Source of the DNA: JBBRLA01 sp038231615
Lineage (GTDB): Bacteria > Myxococcota_A > Polyangia > Palsa-1104 > JAEUJZ01
Length of the DNA stretch: 8,021 nucleotides
Assembly (NCBI GenBank): GCA_038231615.1
Contig: JBBRLA010000395.1
Coordinates: 1-8,021, forward strand
Direction: 5' to 3'
Part shown: one piece after another, positions 1 to 5,931 of the stretch
Numbering within the stretch: the stretch's first letter is position 1
How the letters are laid out: every line of letters begins with the position of its first letter
Position numbers and translations under genes: made by a program
Notes under the pieces: generated by a model
What the model was told of the DNA's origin: nothing
Databases searched by the model: none
The model's input: only the letters and a program-made list of their open reading frames with translations

Positions 1-1
1 A

Positions 2-463
2 AGGCCCGTCCTTCTTATCGACGAGGCGCAGGAGGCGCTGACTCCGGTGCTGTGCGAGCTGCGTACGCTGTGCTCCAAACAGCTCGATGCTCACCAGCTC
101 CTGTGCGTCGTGTTTGCCGGCGATCAGCGCTTCGCCGAGCGCCTTCGCCATCCCGACCTGCTCCCGCTGGGCAGCCGCATCCGTCGCCGCCTTGTGCTGG
201 ATTACGCCTCTGCCGAAGAACTGCTGGCCTGCCTCGACCATTTGCTTTCCGCCGCCGGCAACCCCGCCCTGATGACTACCGAACTCAAACACACCCTGGC
301 TGAGCATGCCGCCGGCAACTACCGCGTTTTGATGAACCTGTGCGACGAACTCCTTACCGTCGCGGCCGAACGCGAGCTCCCCCAACTCGACGACAAGCTC
401 TACCTGGAAACCTTCGCTCCGCCTCAGCGCACAAAAGCAACCCCCCCCGGGAGGAAACGATGA
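2..463 (+). CDS. Transposon-type AAA ATPase (ExeA/TnsC-like), C-terminal part
   Basis: The frame is open from the left edge, so the gene is 5'-truncated by the window. The first residues contain a Walker B motif (LLIDEAQE), followed by a beta strand in the sensor-1 position (LLCVVFAGDQ) and a segment with GSRIRRRLVLDYASAEELLACLDHLL, the usual arginine-rich stretch and lid start of ExeA/AAA_22 ATPases. The C-terminus has HAAGNYRVLMNLCDELL, matching the family's 'HxxGNxRxLxNLCxxLL' lid helix. In known elements such ATPases (TnsC, TniB, ExeA-like) pair with a DDE transposase and choose or activate the target; that partner would lie left of the window. The P-loop is not visible. The gene ends at TGA 461-463, which overlaps the ATG of the next gene (ATGA). 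The last codons cross a run of eight C (441-448), so the exact C-terminus is sensitive to base-count error. A true ExeA secretion ATPase is possible but less likely in this transposon-rich setting. Confidence 0.75.
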   Translation, partial: RPVLLIDEAQEALTPVLCELRTLCSKQLDAHQLLCVVFAGDQRFAERLRHPDLLPLGSRIRRRLVLDYASAEELLACLDHLLSAAGNPALMTTELKHTLAEHAAGNYRVLMNLCDELLTVAAERELPQLDDKLYLETFAPPQRTKATPPGRKR

Positions 464-719
464 GCACCCAGAACAAGACCCTGGCCTATAAACATCGCAC
501 CCCCACGCCCAGGTCCATTTCCCACCGCTCACCGCCCAGGAGGCCCTGCTGCTGTGTAACCTGACGGACCGCGCCATCGCCGCCCTGTGGCGCACTCACG
601 GGCACGCCATGGGGAACCTCCTTGCTGGGCTCGACCCACTGCCCGCCGTTGCCGACCCGCCCCCGCCCTCCATCGCCACCGCATCCGATCAGGAGCCTTT
701 TCTCGACGACATCTTCTGA
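460..719 (+). pseudogene. Small gene coupled to the ATPase, broken by a one-base frameshift
   Basis: An ATG at 460 overlaps the ATPase stop (ATGA) and has a strong Shine-Dalgarno site, GGGAGGAAACG, directly upstream. As written, the product is only 34 residues (460-564) and turns into low-quality Arg/Pro/Cys sequence after MSTQNKTLAYKHR. From about 498 the frame one base back reads as a sensible protein: HPHAQVHFPPLTAQEALLL, then NLTDRAIAALWRTHGHAMG, a Pro/Ala linker, and an acidic end DQEPFLDDIF with TGA at 717-719. Adding one C to the CCCCC run at 500-504 joins the two parts into a product of about 86 residues. I do not recognise the family. Position and coupling suggest an accessory protein of the same transposon. 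It is either a real pseudogene or a sequencing error. Confidence 0.6.
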
Positions 720-923
720 CCTCTGCCTCCACCCGATCGCCCGCGGCTCCTTCCCTCATTCTCCACGATCAGAACACCATCAAACTTCGCGATCATGCTC
801 ACTCCCTATGAGGAAAGACGCGGGAGCCGCGAGATCCCATCGCAGCTCCTTGATATTTCTTCGATCCCCGCTGAATGCCCGGCCAAGTGGGGATAATCCG
901 GCCTCACCGGCTGACTTGCGCCC

Positions 924-964
924 TGCGGTATTCTCTGGCAAGAATACCATGGCAGAATACCGCA
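924..964. promoter_or_regulatory. Probable operator of the toxin-antitoxin operon (three half-sites)
   Basis: A perfect 11-bp inverted repeat, TGCGGTATTCT (924-934) and AGAATACCGCA (954-964), ends 10 bp before the antitoxin ATG. A third copy of the half-site, AGAATACC, lies between the arms at 941-948. It forms a tighter inverted repeat with 927-934 and a direct repeat (TGGCAAGAATACC / TGGCAGAATACC) with the right arm. MazE-type and other ribbon-helix-helix antitoxins are known to repress their own promoter by binding such repeats, so the autoregulatory role is an inference from family and position. A convincing sigma-70 pair is not obvious; TTGCGC at 916-921 is the best -35 candidate. Confidence 0.6.
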
Positions 965-974
965 AGAGGACACC

Positions 975-1232
975 ATGGCAGTCAAGAAAATCGCGATCTC
1001 CGTGCCCGAGGACGTTCTCGACCAGGTGGACCGAGCCTCCGCGGAAAGCGGCGAAAACCGAAGCCGCTTCATCAGTCGAATGTTGATGCTCCTGGCGAAA
1101 GCCCGTAGCGAGCTGGAGATCAGTCGAAGAATCAACGCGGTCTTTGCCGATCCCGAGATCCGTAAGGAGCAGGCGGAGACAGCTCGCCGGACTTCTTCTG
1201 GGCTGGCCCGCAGAAACGAAACAAAGTGGTGA
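975..1232 (+). CDS. Ribbon-helix-helix antitoxin (MazE/CopG-like)
   Basis: This 85-residue protein begins with a classic ribbon-helix-helix DNA-binding domain at residues 2-40: the strand KKIAISVPEDV, helix LDQVDRASAESG, then the NRSRFISRML helix. The charged C-terminal half (about residues 45-85, including FADPEIRKEQAETARR) is the usual toxin-wrapping tail. The ATG at 975 has a good ribosome binding site (AAGAGGA) 4 nt upstream. The gene overlaps the toxin gene by 4 bp, as is typical of type II toxin-antitoxin pairs. In the cell it should neutralise the downstream MazF-like ribonuclease and repress the operon at the repeats at 924-964. It reads cleanly and looks intact. Whether it is closest to MazE, PemI or another CopG-type antitoxin cannot be settled by eye. 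Confidence 0.85.
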   Translation: MAVKKIAISVPEDVLDQVDRASAESGENRSRFISRMLMLLAKARSELEISRRINAVFADPEIRKEQAETARRTSSGLARRNETKW

Positions 1233-1573
1233 TTGAGCAAGGAGACGTGGTCTGGGTCGATCTGCCAGACCCAGAGGACTCAGCCCCAGGCGGGCGTCAT
1301 CCCGCTGTTGTCCTTCAGCACGACCGATTCAACCGCACCGCCATCAACACCGTGGTGGTGGTCTTTATTACATCCCAGATTCGGTATGCTGGCCTCCCGG
1401 GCAACGTTCGGCTCCGCAAAAGGGAGGCGGGACTGCCCAAGCCATCCGTCGTAAACGTCACCCAGATCGCGACGCTGGACCGCGCGAGCATTGATTCCAA
1501 GATCGGGCACCTGACCAAGGAGCGCATGGCCGAGATCTGGCAGGGCGTGCTATTGGTGCTGGAGCCCGAGTAG
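1229..1573 (+). CDS. PemK/MazF-family toxin, mRNA endoribonuclease
   Basis: This 114-residue protein has the PemK-like fold signatures. The N-terminal strand is IEQGDVVWVDL (residues 2-12). GGRHPAVVLQ (21-30) carries the family's conserved Arg of the active site (R23), and FITSQ (46-50) carries the conserved Thr/Ser. Further on are KPSVVNVTQIATLDRASI and the C-terminal helix with LTKERMAEIWQGVLLVL. Members cleave mRNA at short single-stranded motifs and stop translation when the antitoxin is degraded. I chose GTG 1229, which overlaps the antitoxin stop as GTGA and gives the usual 'MIEQGDVVWVDL' start. GTG 1226 one codon upstream is an alternative. No separate Shine-Dalgarno is evident, fitting coupled translation. 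The gene appears intact. Its specificity cannot be told from sequence alone. Confidence 0.88.
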   Translation: MIEQGDVVWVDLPDPEDSAPGGRHPAVVLQHDRFNRTAINTVVVVFITSQIRYAGLPGNVRLRKREAGLPKPSVVNVTQIATLDRASIDSKIGHLTKERMAEIWQGVLLVLEPE

Positions 1574-1666
1574 GCCAACTATTTCGCCAACGAGTTTGTT
1601 TCCTTCAGAGGGCCGGATCAAGAACTGGTCTACCGGGAGCAAAATCGATACGAACTTCTCTCAGAC

Positions 1667-1918
1667 TCAGGTTTCGCCCTTTATCCGGCGGTTCCGTGGA
1701 GGCGCCGCGTCGGGCTTGCGGTACGAGGTGGGATTTACTGCAAGTCGGCGCGAATCAAGGACATCCATAGGAGCAAGGACACGCTGGGCGGTGCGCAGAA
1801 TGTCGGCAAAGCAGAGGCCCTGCTTGTGTGAATACCAGGGACGCACCGGAGGAGTGGCCAGAGGACTCGCGTAGGCCTTTTGCGCGAACCACAACACCAG
1901 TAGAGTGTAGATACCGTG
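1667..1918 (-). pseudogene. C-terminal fragment of a transposase
   Basis: Read leftward from about 1918 to a TGA at 1669-1667, the minus strand has an uninterrupted frame of 83 codons with protein-like composition: HGIYTLLVLWFAQKA, then PPVRPWYSHKQGLCFADILRT and AQRVLAPMDVLDSRR, ending in a basic tail PRNRRIKGET. The 'PWYxxKxxxxFADxLRxAxxxL' pattern resembles the C-terminal tail of DDE transposases of the IS701 type, which I recall from memory rather than from a search. The frame loses its upstream part exactly where the IS3 fragment begins (about 1916), so it looks cut by that junction. No start codon, catalytic residues or terminal repeats are present. The family is uncertain; that it is real ex-coding sequence is more likely than its exact assignment. 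Confidence 0.45.
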
Positions 1919-2308
1919 GAGCGAGAGGCCGAGCTAATCCAGAAGATCGGCGAGTTGACCGTCGACCGCGATTTTTATCCAAAGGGCTCGGTCGTTCCCG
2001 GTAGCGGAGCGGCGAGCCCTGATCGAACCGAGAATCCCGCCATCGGTGCGCCGTCAGTGCGAGCTGTTGGCGGTGAATCGCTCAAACTTGTACTACACCC
2101 CGGTCCAACCTGACGCCGAGCACCTGGCGCTGATGCGCCAAGTCGACGAACTTCATTTGAAACACCCCTTCTTTGGCAGTCGAATGTTGACCCAGACGCT
2201 CAAAATGGAAGGACACCAAGTCAACCGCAAGCAAGTGCAGCGGCTGATGAGGTTGATGGGACTGGAGAGCATGGCACCGAAGCCCAAGACCAGTTCCCCC
2301 TTCCCCGG
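1916..2308 (+). mobile_element. IS3-family insertion sequence, internal fragment (orfA end and orfB start)
   Basis: The left part (1916-2004) encodes the end of an OrfA: EREAELIQKIGELTVDRDF, the coiled-coil end typical of IS3, and after a frame change at the TTTTT run (1972-1976) LSKGLGRSR with TAG at 2002-2004. OrfB starts in the -1 frame relative to that ending (about 1989 on): RSFPVAERRALIEP, then RRQCELLAVNRSNLYYTPV, LHLKHPFFGSRMLTQTLKMEGHQVNRKQVQRLMRLMGLE and KPKTS, which is the HTH_21 region conserved in IS3-family OrfB. The -1 relation of orfA and orfB fits IS3 programmed frameshifting. The match stops near 2308, well before the DDE catalytic domain. The orfA N-terminus and both inverted-repeat ends are also missing. 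The piece is therefore dead and was left by deletion or recombination, not by a clean insertion. Confidence 0.8.
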
Positions 2309-2457
2309 GGACCATAGTAGCCAAAGACCCCGTGAGGCAGTTCCTTGCCACCAGCGAATTGCCCCGCTTCAAGCTCCTCGACAAAGCGCAAGGCTTGTTC
2401 ATGCAGCGGGTTAGGCGGCTCCAAGATCCGAGGCTGCTCTACAACGTACCGTTTCAT
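2309..2457 (-). pseudogene. Truncated gene coupled to cmr6, unknown function (N-terminal ~50 codons)
   Basis: On the minus strand an ATG at 2457 overlaps the cmr6 stop (ATGA) behind a G-rich stretch (GGGGGG) that can serve as a ribosome binding site. The frame reads MKRYVVEQPRILEPPNPLHE, then QALRFVEELEAGQFAGGKELPHGVFGYYGP, about 50 protein-like codons. It then runs into antisense IS3 sequence near 2308, after which it has no coding character. This suggests a seventh gene of the Cmr operon that lost its remainder. It does not look like a Cmr1 N-terminus, which should be a RAMP strand with a 'TPL..GG' motif. I do not recognise the family. It could be a Cmr accessory protein or the start of an unrelated gene. 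It might even be the N-terminus of the gene whose tail lies at 1667-1918. Confidence 0.5.
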
Positions 2458-3269
2458 CGCAGCCCCCCCAGTTTGAACCTCCCGTAGCCCGCCGCCGTCT
2501 TGGCCCCGACTCCCTCATCCACCAGCGCCTGCTTCAGCGCCTGCGCGACCTTATCCAATTGCTGTGCCAAGTCCGCCTGTCCGACCTTTTCTTCCGCCCG
2601 ACGTTCGATCCCCAGGTGAAATCGAAACTCCGTCTGCACCACGGTCAAGAACGTGTGTGGAATCGGGCTCAGATACTCCCCTGGCGGCCCGATCCCTTCG
2701 TAATACTCTCGGTAGTGCGGCGTCAGGACATCCAGCGCCAGTTCAAATTTTCCATCTACTGGATACGCATCATAGAAGATCACCCGGCCAGCCCGGCTCG
2801 TGTCTGCCTCCGGCTCATTACCGAAGCAATCCTCCAACTGCTGTCCCGTCCACGCTTCTCGACGAGCCCATGACCGGGTCACTCCTTTCAGGGCCGAGCC
2901 CGGGACTCGCGGCACGCCCCAGACTGGATGCAGCGAGACGTTCATCTCGATCGCGCTTGCCCGACCATAATCCACCAGCAGCCGTCCGTTCACCGTGGCC
3001 GTGAACGACACATGCAAGGCCCCTGGGTGCAGCAGCGCCACCGTCTCGCGTAGCCGCAAAAGGCCCGCCTGCCCGGCCTCGGACTGCCGGCGCCCTCCCA
3101 GGTTCAGTGCATCTGCACGCTCCTCTGCTTCCAGCGCCCATGTCCCAGGGCGCCGCGGGATCAATTTATCCAGCCAGAGTCCAACATTGTCCTTCGGGCC
3201 CGGCCGCCGCTGGTAGTGCCCGATCAGCGTCGCGGTTCGCTCCGGCAAGGGCCAGCGCAGCTCGATCAT
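2454..3269 (-). CDS. cmr6: Type III-B CRISPR effector subunit Cmr6 (RAMP)
   Basis: This 271-residue protein is a RAMP subunit of the Cmr complex, sitting near the 3' end of the crRNA beside Cmr1 and Cmr4. The supporting features are VPRVPGSALKGVTRSWARR (about residues 120-137), which is the 'PGSSLKGxxR' motif of Cmr6; FYDAYP (165-170); DVLTPHYREYY (180-190); and the RAMP glycine-rich loop VGAKTAAGYGRF (254-265) near the C-terminus. I start it at ATG 3269, which overlaps the cmr5 stop as ATGA and has GGAGAG (3281-3276) upstream, rather than at the further upstream in-frame start at 3302. The length is normal for the family. It is followed directly by the ATGA-coupled truncated gene. The reading frame is clean. 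Confidence 0.9.
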   Translation of the reverse strand: MIELRWPLPERTATLIGHYQRRPGPKDNVGLWLDKLIPRRPGTWALEAEERADALNLGGRRQSEAGQAGLLRLRETVALLHPGALHVSFTATVNGRLLVDYGRASAIEMNVSLHPVWGVPRVPGSALKGVTRSWARREAWTGQQLEDCFGNEPEADTSRAGRVIFYDAYPVDGKFELALDVLTPHYREYYEGIGPPGEYLSPIPHTFLTVVQTEFRFHLGIERRAEEKVGQADLAQQLDKVAQALKQALVDEGVGAKTAAGYGRFKLGGLR

Positions 3270-3751
3270 GGGGCGCTCTCCGCCACGAAGCGCTTCATCC
3301 ACTCAGCCAGGGACATCAGTTCCTGCGTCGCCCGGCGGTAGTCAGCCGGATCCAGGTTCAGGACCAGCTCCATCTGCTCTCTGACCTCGGGCAGCCTCAG
3401 ATATCTGGCCAAATATTTGCCCAGCTGCCTCAACAGCAGACCCTCAGCGGAATCCTGCTTGCCCGCCCCTTTTGAATGCAGGCCCTCAGCGGAATCCTGC
3501 TTGCCCGCCCCTTTTGAATGCAGGAAGGCGAACGTCTGACCCAGCCCGCTGCCCTGCAAGTAGCTCGGGAGCTTGCGCACCAGCGTGGTGTAGCGATCGC
3601 CCTTGCCCTTCGCCTCTGTGATCATGTCCCAGGCAGATTTCGCCCTCACCTGTCCAAGCATGCCCCGTGCCACGGTCGGTGCCGGTGTGGCAGGCGGCGC
3701 CTGTCCGCCCCCGGCGCCACTTTGCCTCTTCGCCTGCTCTGGCCCGGCCAT
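3266..3751 (-). CDS. cmr5: Type III-B CRISPR small subunit Cmr5, with internal 14-residue tandem duplication
   Basis: Cmr5 is the all-helical small subunit that lines the inner filament of the Cmr complex. This copy is 161 residues. It starts with an Ala/Pro/Gly-rich leader (1-27), followed by helix ARGMLGQVRAKSAWDMITEA, then YTTLVRKLPSYLQGSGLGQTFAFLHSKG, the small-subunit pattern in which helix 'KLPsxIqxnGLxQalaF' is conserved. After this come LLLRQLGKYLARYLRL and a C-terminal helix with YRRATQELMSLAEWMKRFV. The unit LHSKGAGKQDSAEG occurs twice in a row (residues 77-90 and 91-104), encoded by an exact 42-bp direct duplication. The ATG at 3751 overlaps the cmr4 stop (TGATG); GTG 3754 is an alternative start. 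The stop overlaps cmr6. Most Cmr5 proteins are about 120-150 residues, so the leader and the duplication account for the excess. Confidence 0.85.
   Translation of the reverse strand: MAGPEQAKRQSGAGGGQAPPATPAPTVARGMLGQVRAKSAWDMITEAKGKGDRYTTLVRKLPSYLQGSGLGQTFAFLHSKGAGKQDSAEGLHSKGAGKQDSAEGLLLRQLGKYLARYLRLPEVREQMELVLNLDPADYRRATQELMSLAEWMKRFVAESAP
3441..3524. repeat. Perfect 42-bp tandem duplication inside cmr5
   Basis: The 42 bases at 3441-3482 are repeated without a mismatch at 3483-3524, and the copies diverge immediately on both sides. The period is divisible by three, so cmr5 stays open and gains 14 residues. Identity at every position, including third codon positions, points to a recent event or an assembly artefact. 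Confidence 0.95.
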
Positions 3752-4776
3752 CACTGCCCCCCCTGACTCAAACGGATTGCCACAACCCCTCGGCCCACGG
3801 TCCGATCCCCCCCCAGCCGGATTCTCGACACCTGGGTCGCGGCCTCCCGAAACAGCCGCCGCTGCTCCTCCTGCCGCACCGCCAAGCTCTGCTTGCTTTC
3901 GCCCCCCTTGCGACGATCATGCGAGAACAGCCCCAGACTCCACAACACGCTCTCCGCGGGCAGGTTCTCCTCGGTCCACAGCGCCCCCTTGGCTACGGTC
4001 CCCGTCTTGGGATCAATACGCACCCGCGTCACCACTTCCGTCGCGTGCTCGGCCAGGAAGCGGAACTCCTGGTCACTGAGGACCGCGACTTGCCCGGGGA
4101 GCCGCTCGCGAAACGGCGCATAGCTCTGCCCCTCCGGGAAGGCGTGCTTTCCCAGCCACTCCGCCAGCTTCTGGACCCGATCACTGACCCTCGCGGTGTA
4201 ATCCAGGTCCTCGATGAGCAGGCGCTTCTGCTTGGTCCCCGGCTCCTCCTTCACCACCGTGCTGCCAGCGCCAATCAAGGCCTCCCCCTTCTCCAGCACA
4301 TCTCGCTCGCCCGGATCGAACTGGGTCCAGGGCACGGCGCCCTGCCCCAGGATCTCCAGGTCCCGACCCAGCCGCTGCAGGATCAGCGGGCACGTCAGCC
4401 AGGCCCACCCGCCCCAGACAGTCCGCGCCGGTAACAGCAACAGCCGCGCGTCGGTCAGCGAGATCGCCCCAGCGAACTCCTCTTTCTCCGGCGCATTCTC
4501 CGCCGCGGCCTGCCCCGGCGAACGCTCCGAAGGGGGCTTCGGCCCGAAGAGTCCCTCCAGCTGCTTTCCCCACTCCTCCGCTTCAGCGCCCAGCCCCTGC
4601 CGCCAGGCCTCCAGCTCCTCCCGCCACGCTCCTTTGACCCCAGAGCCCTGGATCACCGGCAGCTTGCTCATGCGCTCGCGCTGCAGCGGCAGATCCACGG
4701 CCCCGAGGTCCGTCCCGCTGCCGGCGTGGAGCGGCGTCTCCGCATATAGAAAAATCAAGAGTCCCGTATTGGTCAT
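3751..4776 (-). CDS. cmr4: Type III-B CRISPR backbone subunit Cmr4 (target-RNA nuclease)
   Basis: Cmr4 is the repeated Cas7-like backbone subunit that binds crRNA and cuts bound target RNA at 6-nt intervals. The 341-residue product begins LLIFLYAETPLHAGSGTDLGAVDLPLQRE (residues 6-34), the diagnostic Cmr4 N-terminus. The Asp in VDLPLQRE (D28) is at the position of the catalytic Asp known in this family. LPVIQGSGVKGAWRE (about 39-53) is the RAMP 'PxIxGSSLKGxxR' motif. FAGAISLTDARLLLLPARTVWGGWAWLTCP is the conserved 'SDAxLLxxPVRSxxG.faWVTCP' region, and GGDRTVGRGVVAIR near the end is the glycine-rich loop. The start is ATG 4776, preceded by AAGGGGA (4788-4782) at 5-nt spacing and lying 13 nt after the cmr3 stop; the frame extends further upstream only as a shadow within cmr3. 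The gene is intact. Confidence 0.93.
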   Translation of the reverse strand: MTNTGLLIFLYAETPLHAGSGTDLGAVDLPLQRERMSKLPVIQGSGVKGAWREELEAWRQGLGAEAEEWGKQLEGLFGPKPPSERSPGQAAAENAPEKEEFAGAISLTDARLLLLPARTVWGGWAWLTCPLILQRLGRDLEILGQGAVPWTQFDPGERDVLEKGEALIGAGSTVVKEEPGTKQKRLLIEDLDYTARVSDRVQKLAEWLGKHAFPEGQSYAPFRERLPGQVAVLSDQEFRFLAEHATEVVTRVRIDPKTGTVAKGALWTEENLPAESVLWSLGLFSHDRRKGGESKQSLAVRQEEQRRLFREAATQVSRIRLGGDRTVGRGVVAIRLSQGGQ

Positions 4777-4789
4777 GTGAGTCCCCTTG

Positions 4790-5931
4790 CTACCATCTTC
4801 CGACCAGGGCCACGCCATAGCCGGCCCAGTGATCGTGATCATCTGCGTTGTCTTCGCATAACAGGCGCCACGATGCAGCCACCTCGCTGTCTTCCAGGAA
4901 GAGCACGGTCCCCGATGGCACCGCACGCCGCAAGGACCGGGGGCGCCGATTCGCCAGATCATACCCCCCCACCATCTGCGGATGCGCCGTCGCGAACGAC
5001 ACCACCTCGGCCGGCAGCCGCGTCAGCTCCCGGCTCAGCACCGTTGGGGTCACGAACCACACCTTGCGCCGGCCCCCCACGGGTCCGACGGTCAGACTGT
5101 CTTCGATCAAGGGCCCTTCCAGCACCCGCACCAGCGCCCGATGCCCTTCCCTCCCAGCGTGACCACCTTACCTTGCAGTCCCTGCAACATGTCGTGGACC
5201 GGCCCGTCTGCCTCCACATCGACGGCGAAGCCCACTCGCTCAGCCAGGCGATAGGCCAGTTTGGTATAGAGCATGTGGTCCTGGGCGGCCCCGGTGTCCT
5301 CGCGGGCGATGCCCGTCCGAGACTCGACCTGATACAGCTGCCTCTCGGCGACGTAGTCGCCCTTTTCGAGCACGCCAGCGGCGCTGTCCTGGAGCAAGCG
5401 CGCCGCGCCTGTCCGCGTCAGATACACTTGCTCCGGGTGCTTGTCAGGCGGCGTGGCGCTTAGCGGCAACCGCCACCGGCTCGGCTGGCTGGCCTCCCCC
5501 CCGAAGTGCCACGTCGTGGCCAGATCCGCCCTGGAGGGCAAGGGTCGAAGCAGCTCGTAGGGGACCTCGGCCTCCCTGTCGGTTCCGGTCTTCTTTTTCT
5601 CTGGGAAGCTCAGGTCCTTTGGGGGCGCGAAGTACGGGAACACGCCGGTATCTGTCCACCGCGCCAGCAGCGGCCCACGCAGGTGCAGTCGGCCTGGACG
5701 CTCTGCATTGCCCAGCAGGGTCCTCACCGCTGCGCTCGCGATTCCGAAGTGAGGGCGGTCGTGGAAGTCCGCTCCTTGCTGTAGGAATAAGGCCGTGCGC
5801 AGGCACCCCAGCATCACCGAGGGGAGGGGGAAAATCCCGCGGGCGACATAATGCACGCCGGCATCGAAGGGACGGTGGTCGCGGAACAAGAGGACATCCA
5901 GCGGCTCGAAAAACATGGTCACGCGCGTCAT
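4790..5931 (-). pseudogene. cmr3: Type III-B CRISPR subunit Cmr3, frameshifted
   Basis: Cmr3 is the Cas5-like subunit that holds the 5' tag of the crRNA and docks on Cmr2. The N-terminal part (5931 to about 5150) reads TRVTMFFEPLDVLLFRDHRPFDAG, with the conserved 'LxFRDxRPF' motif (residues 15-22), then GIFPLPSVMLGCLRTALF. The C-terminal part lies in another frame: RALVRVLEGPLIEDS, then GRRKVWFVTPTVLSRE and a glycine-rich end DHWAGYGVALVGRW, stopping at 4790. As written the product ends early at 5107 (274 residues). Restoring one G in the minus-strand GGG run at 5151-5149 gives LGGEGHRALVRVLEGP and a normal protein of 380 residues. The start at ATG 5931 overlaps the cmr2 stop (ATGA) behind a strong AGGAGGAG. 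The break is either a sequencing error or a mutation expected to disable the complex. Confidence 0.88.

Noticed and set aside
742..831. 9-bp inverted repeat CGCGGCTCC / GGAGCCGCG in the 720-923 gap as a terminator or transposon end
   Set aside because: The 72-nt loop is too long for a terminator, there is no T tract, and such GC-rich matches are expected by chance. I see no gene in this gap.
806..1240. Long minus-strand frame opposite the antitoxin gene
   Set aside because: It is antisense to a clear ribbon-helix-helix gene and has no family features or translation signals.
1574..1822. Open frame directly after the toxin stop codon, same frame (ANYFANEFVSFRG...)
   Set aside because: It has no start codon or ribosome binding site, and much of it is antisense to the more protein-like transposase tail at 1667-1918.
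3270..3302. Cmr6 start at 3302
   Set aside because: It lies inside cmr5; ATG 3269 overlaps the cmr5 stop as ATGA and gives the better start.
3441..3524. Two identical 42-bp direct repeats as a mini CRISPR array
   Set aside because: The copies are adjacent with no spacer, there are only two, and they are an in-frame part of cmr5.
4777..4962. Longer N-terminus for Cmr4 starting at 4962
   Set aside because: The extension overlaps the C-terminal coding of cmr3, has unrelated composition, and ATG 4776 has a good ribosome binding site and the family-typical start.
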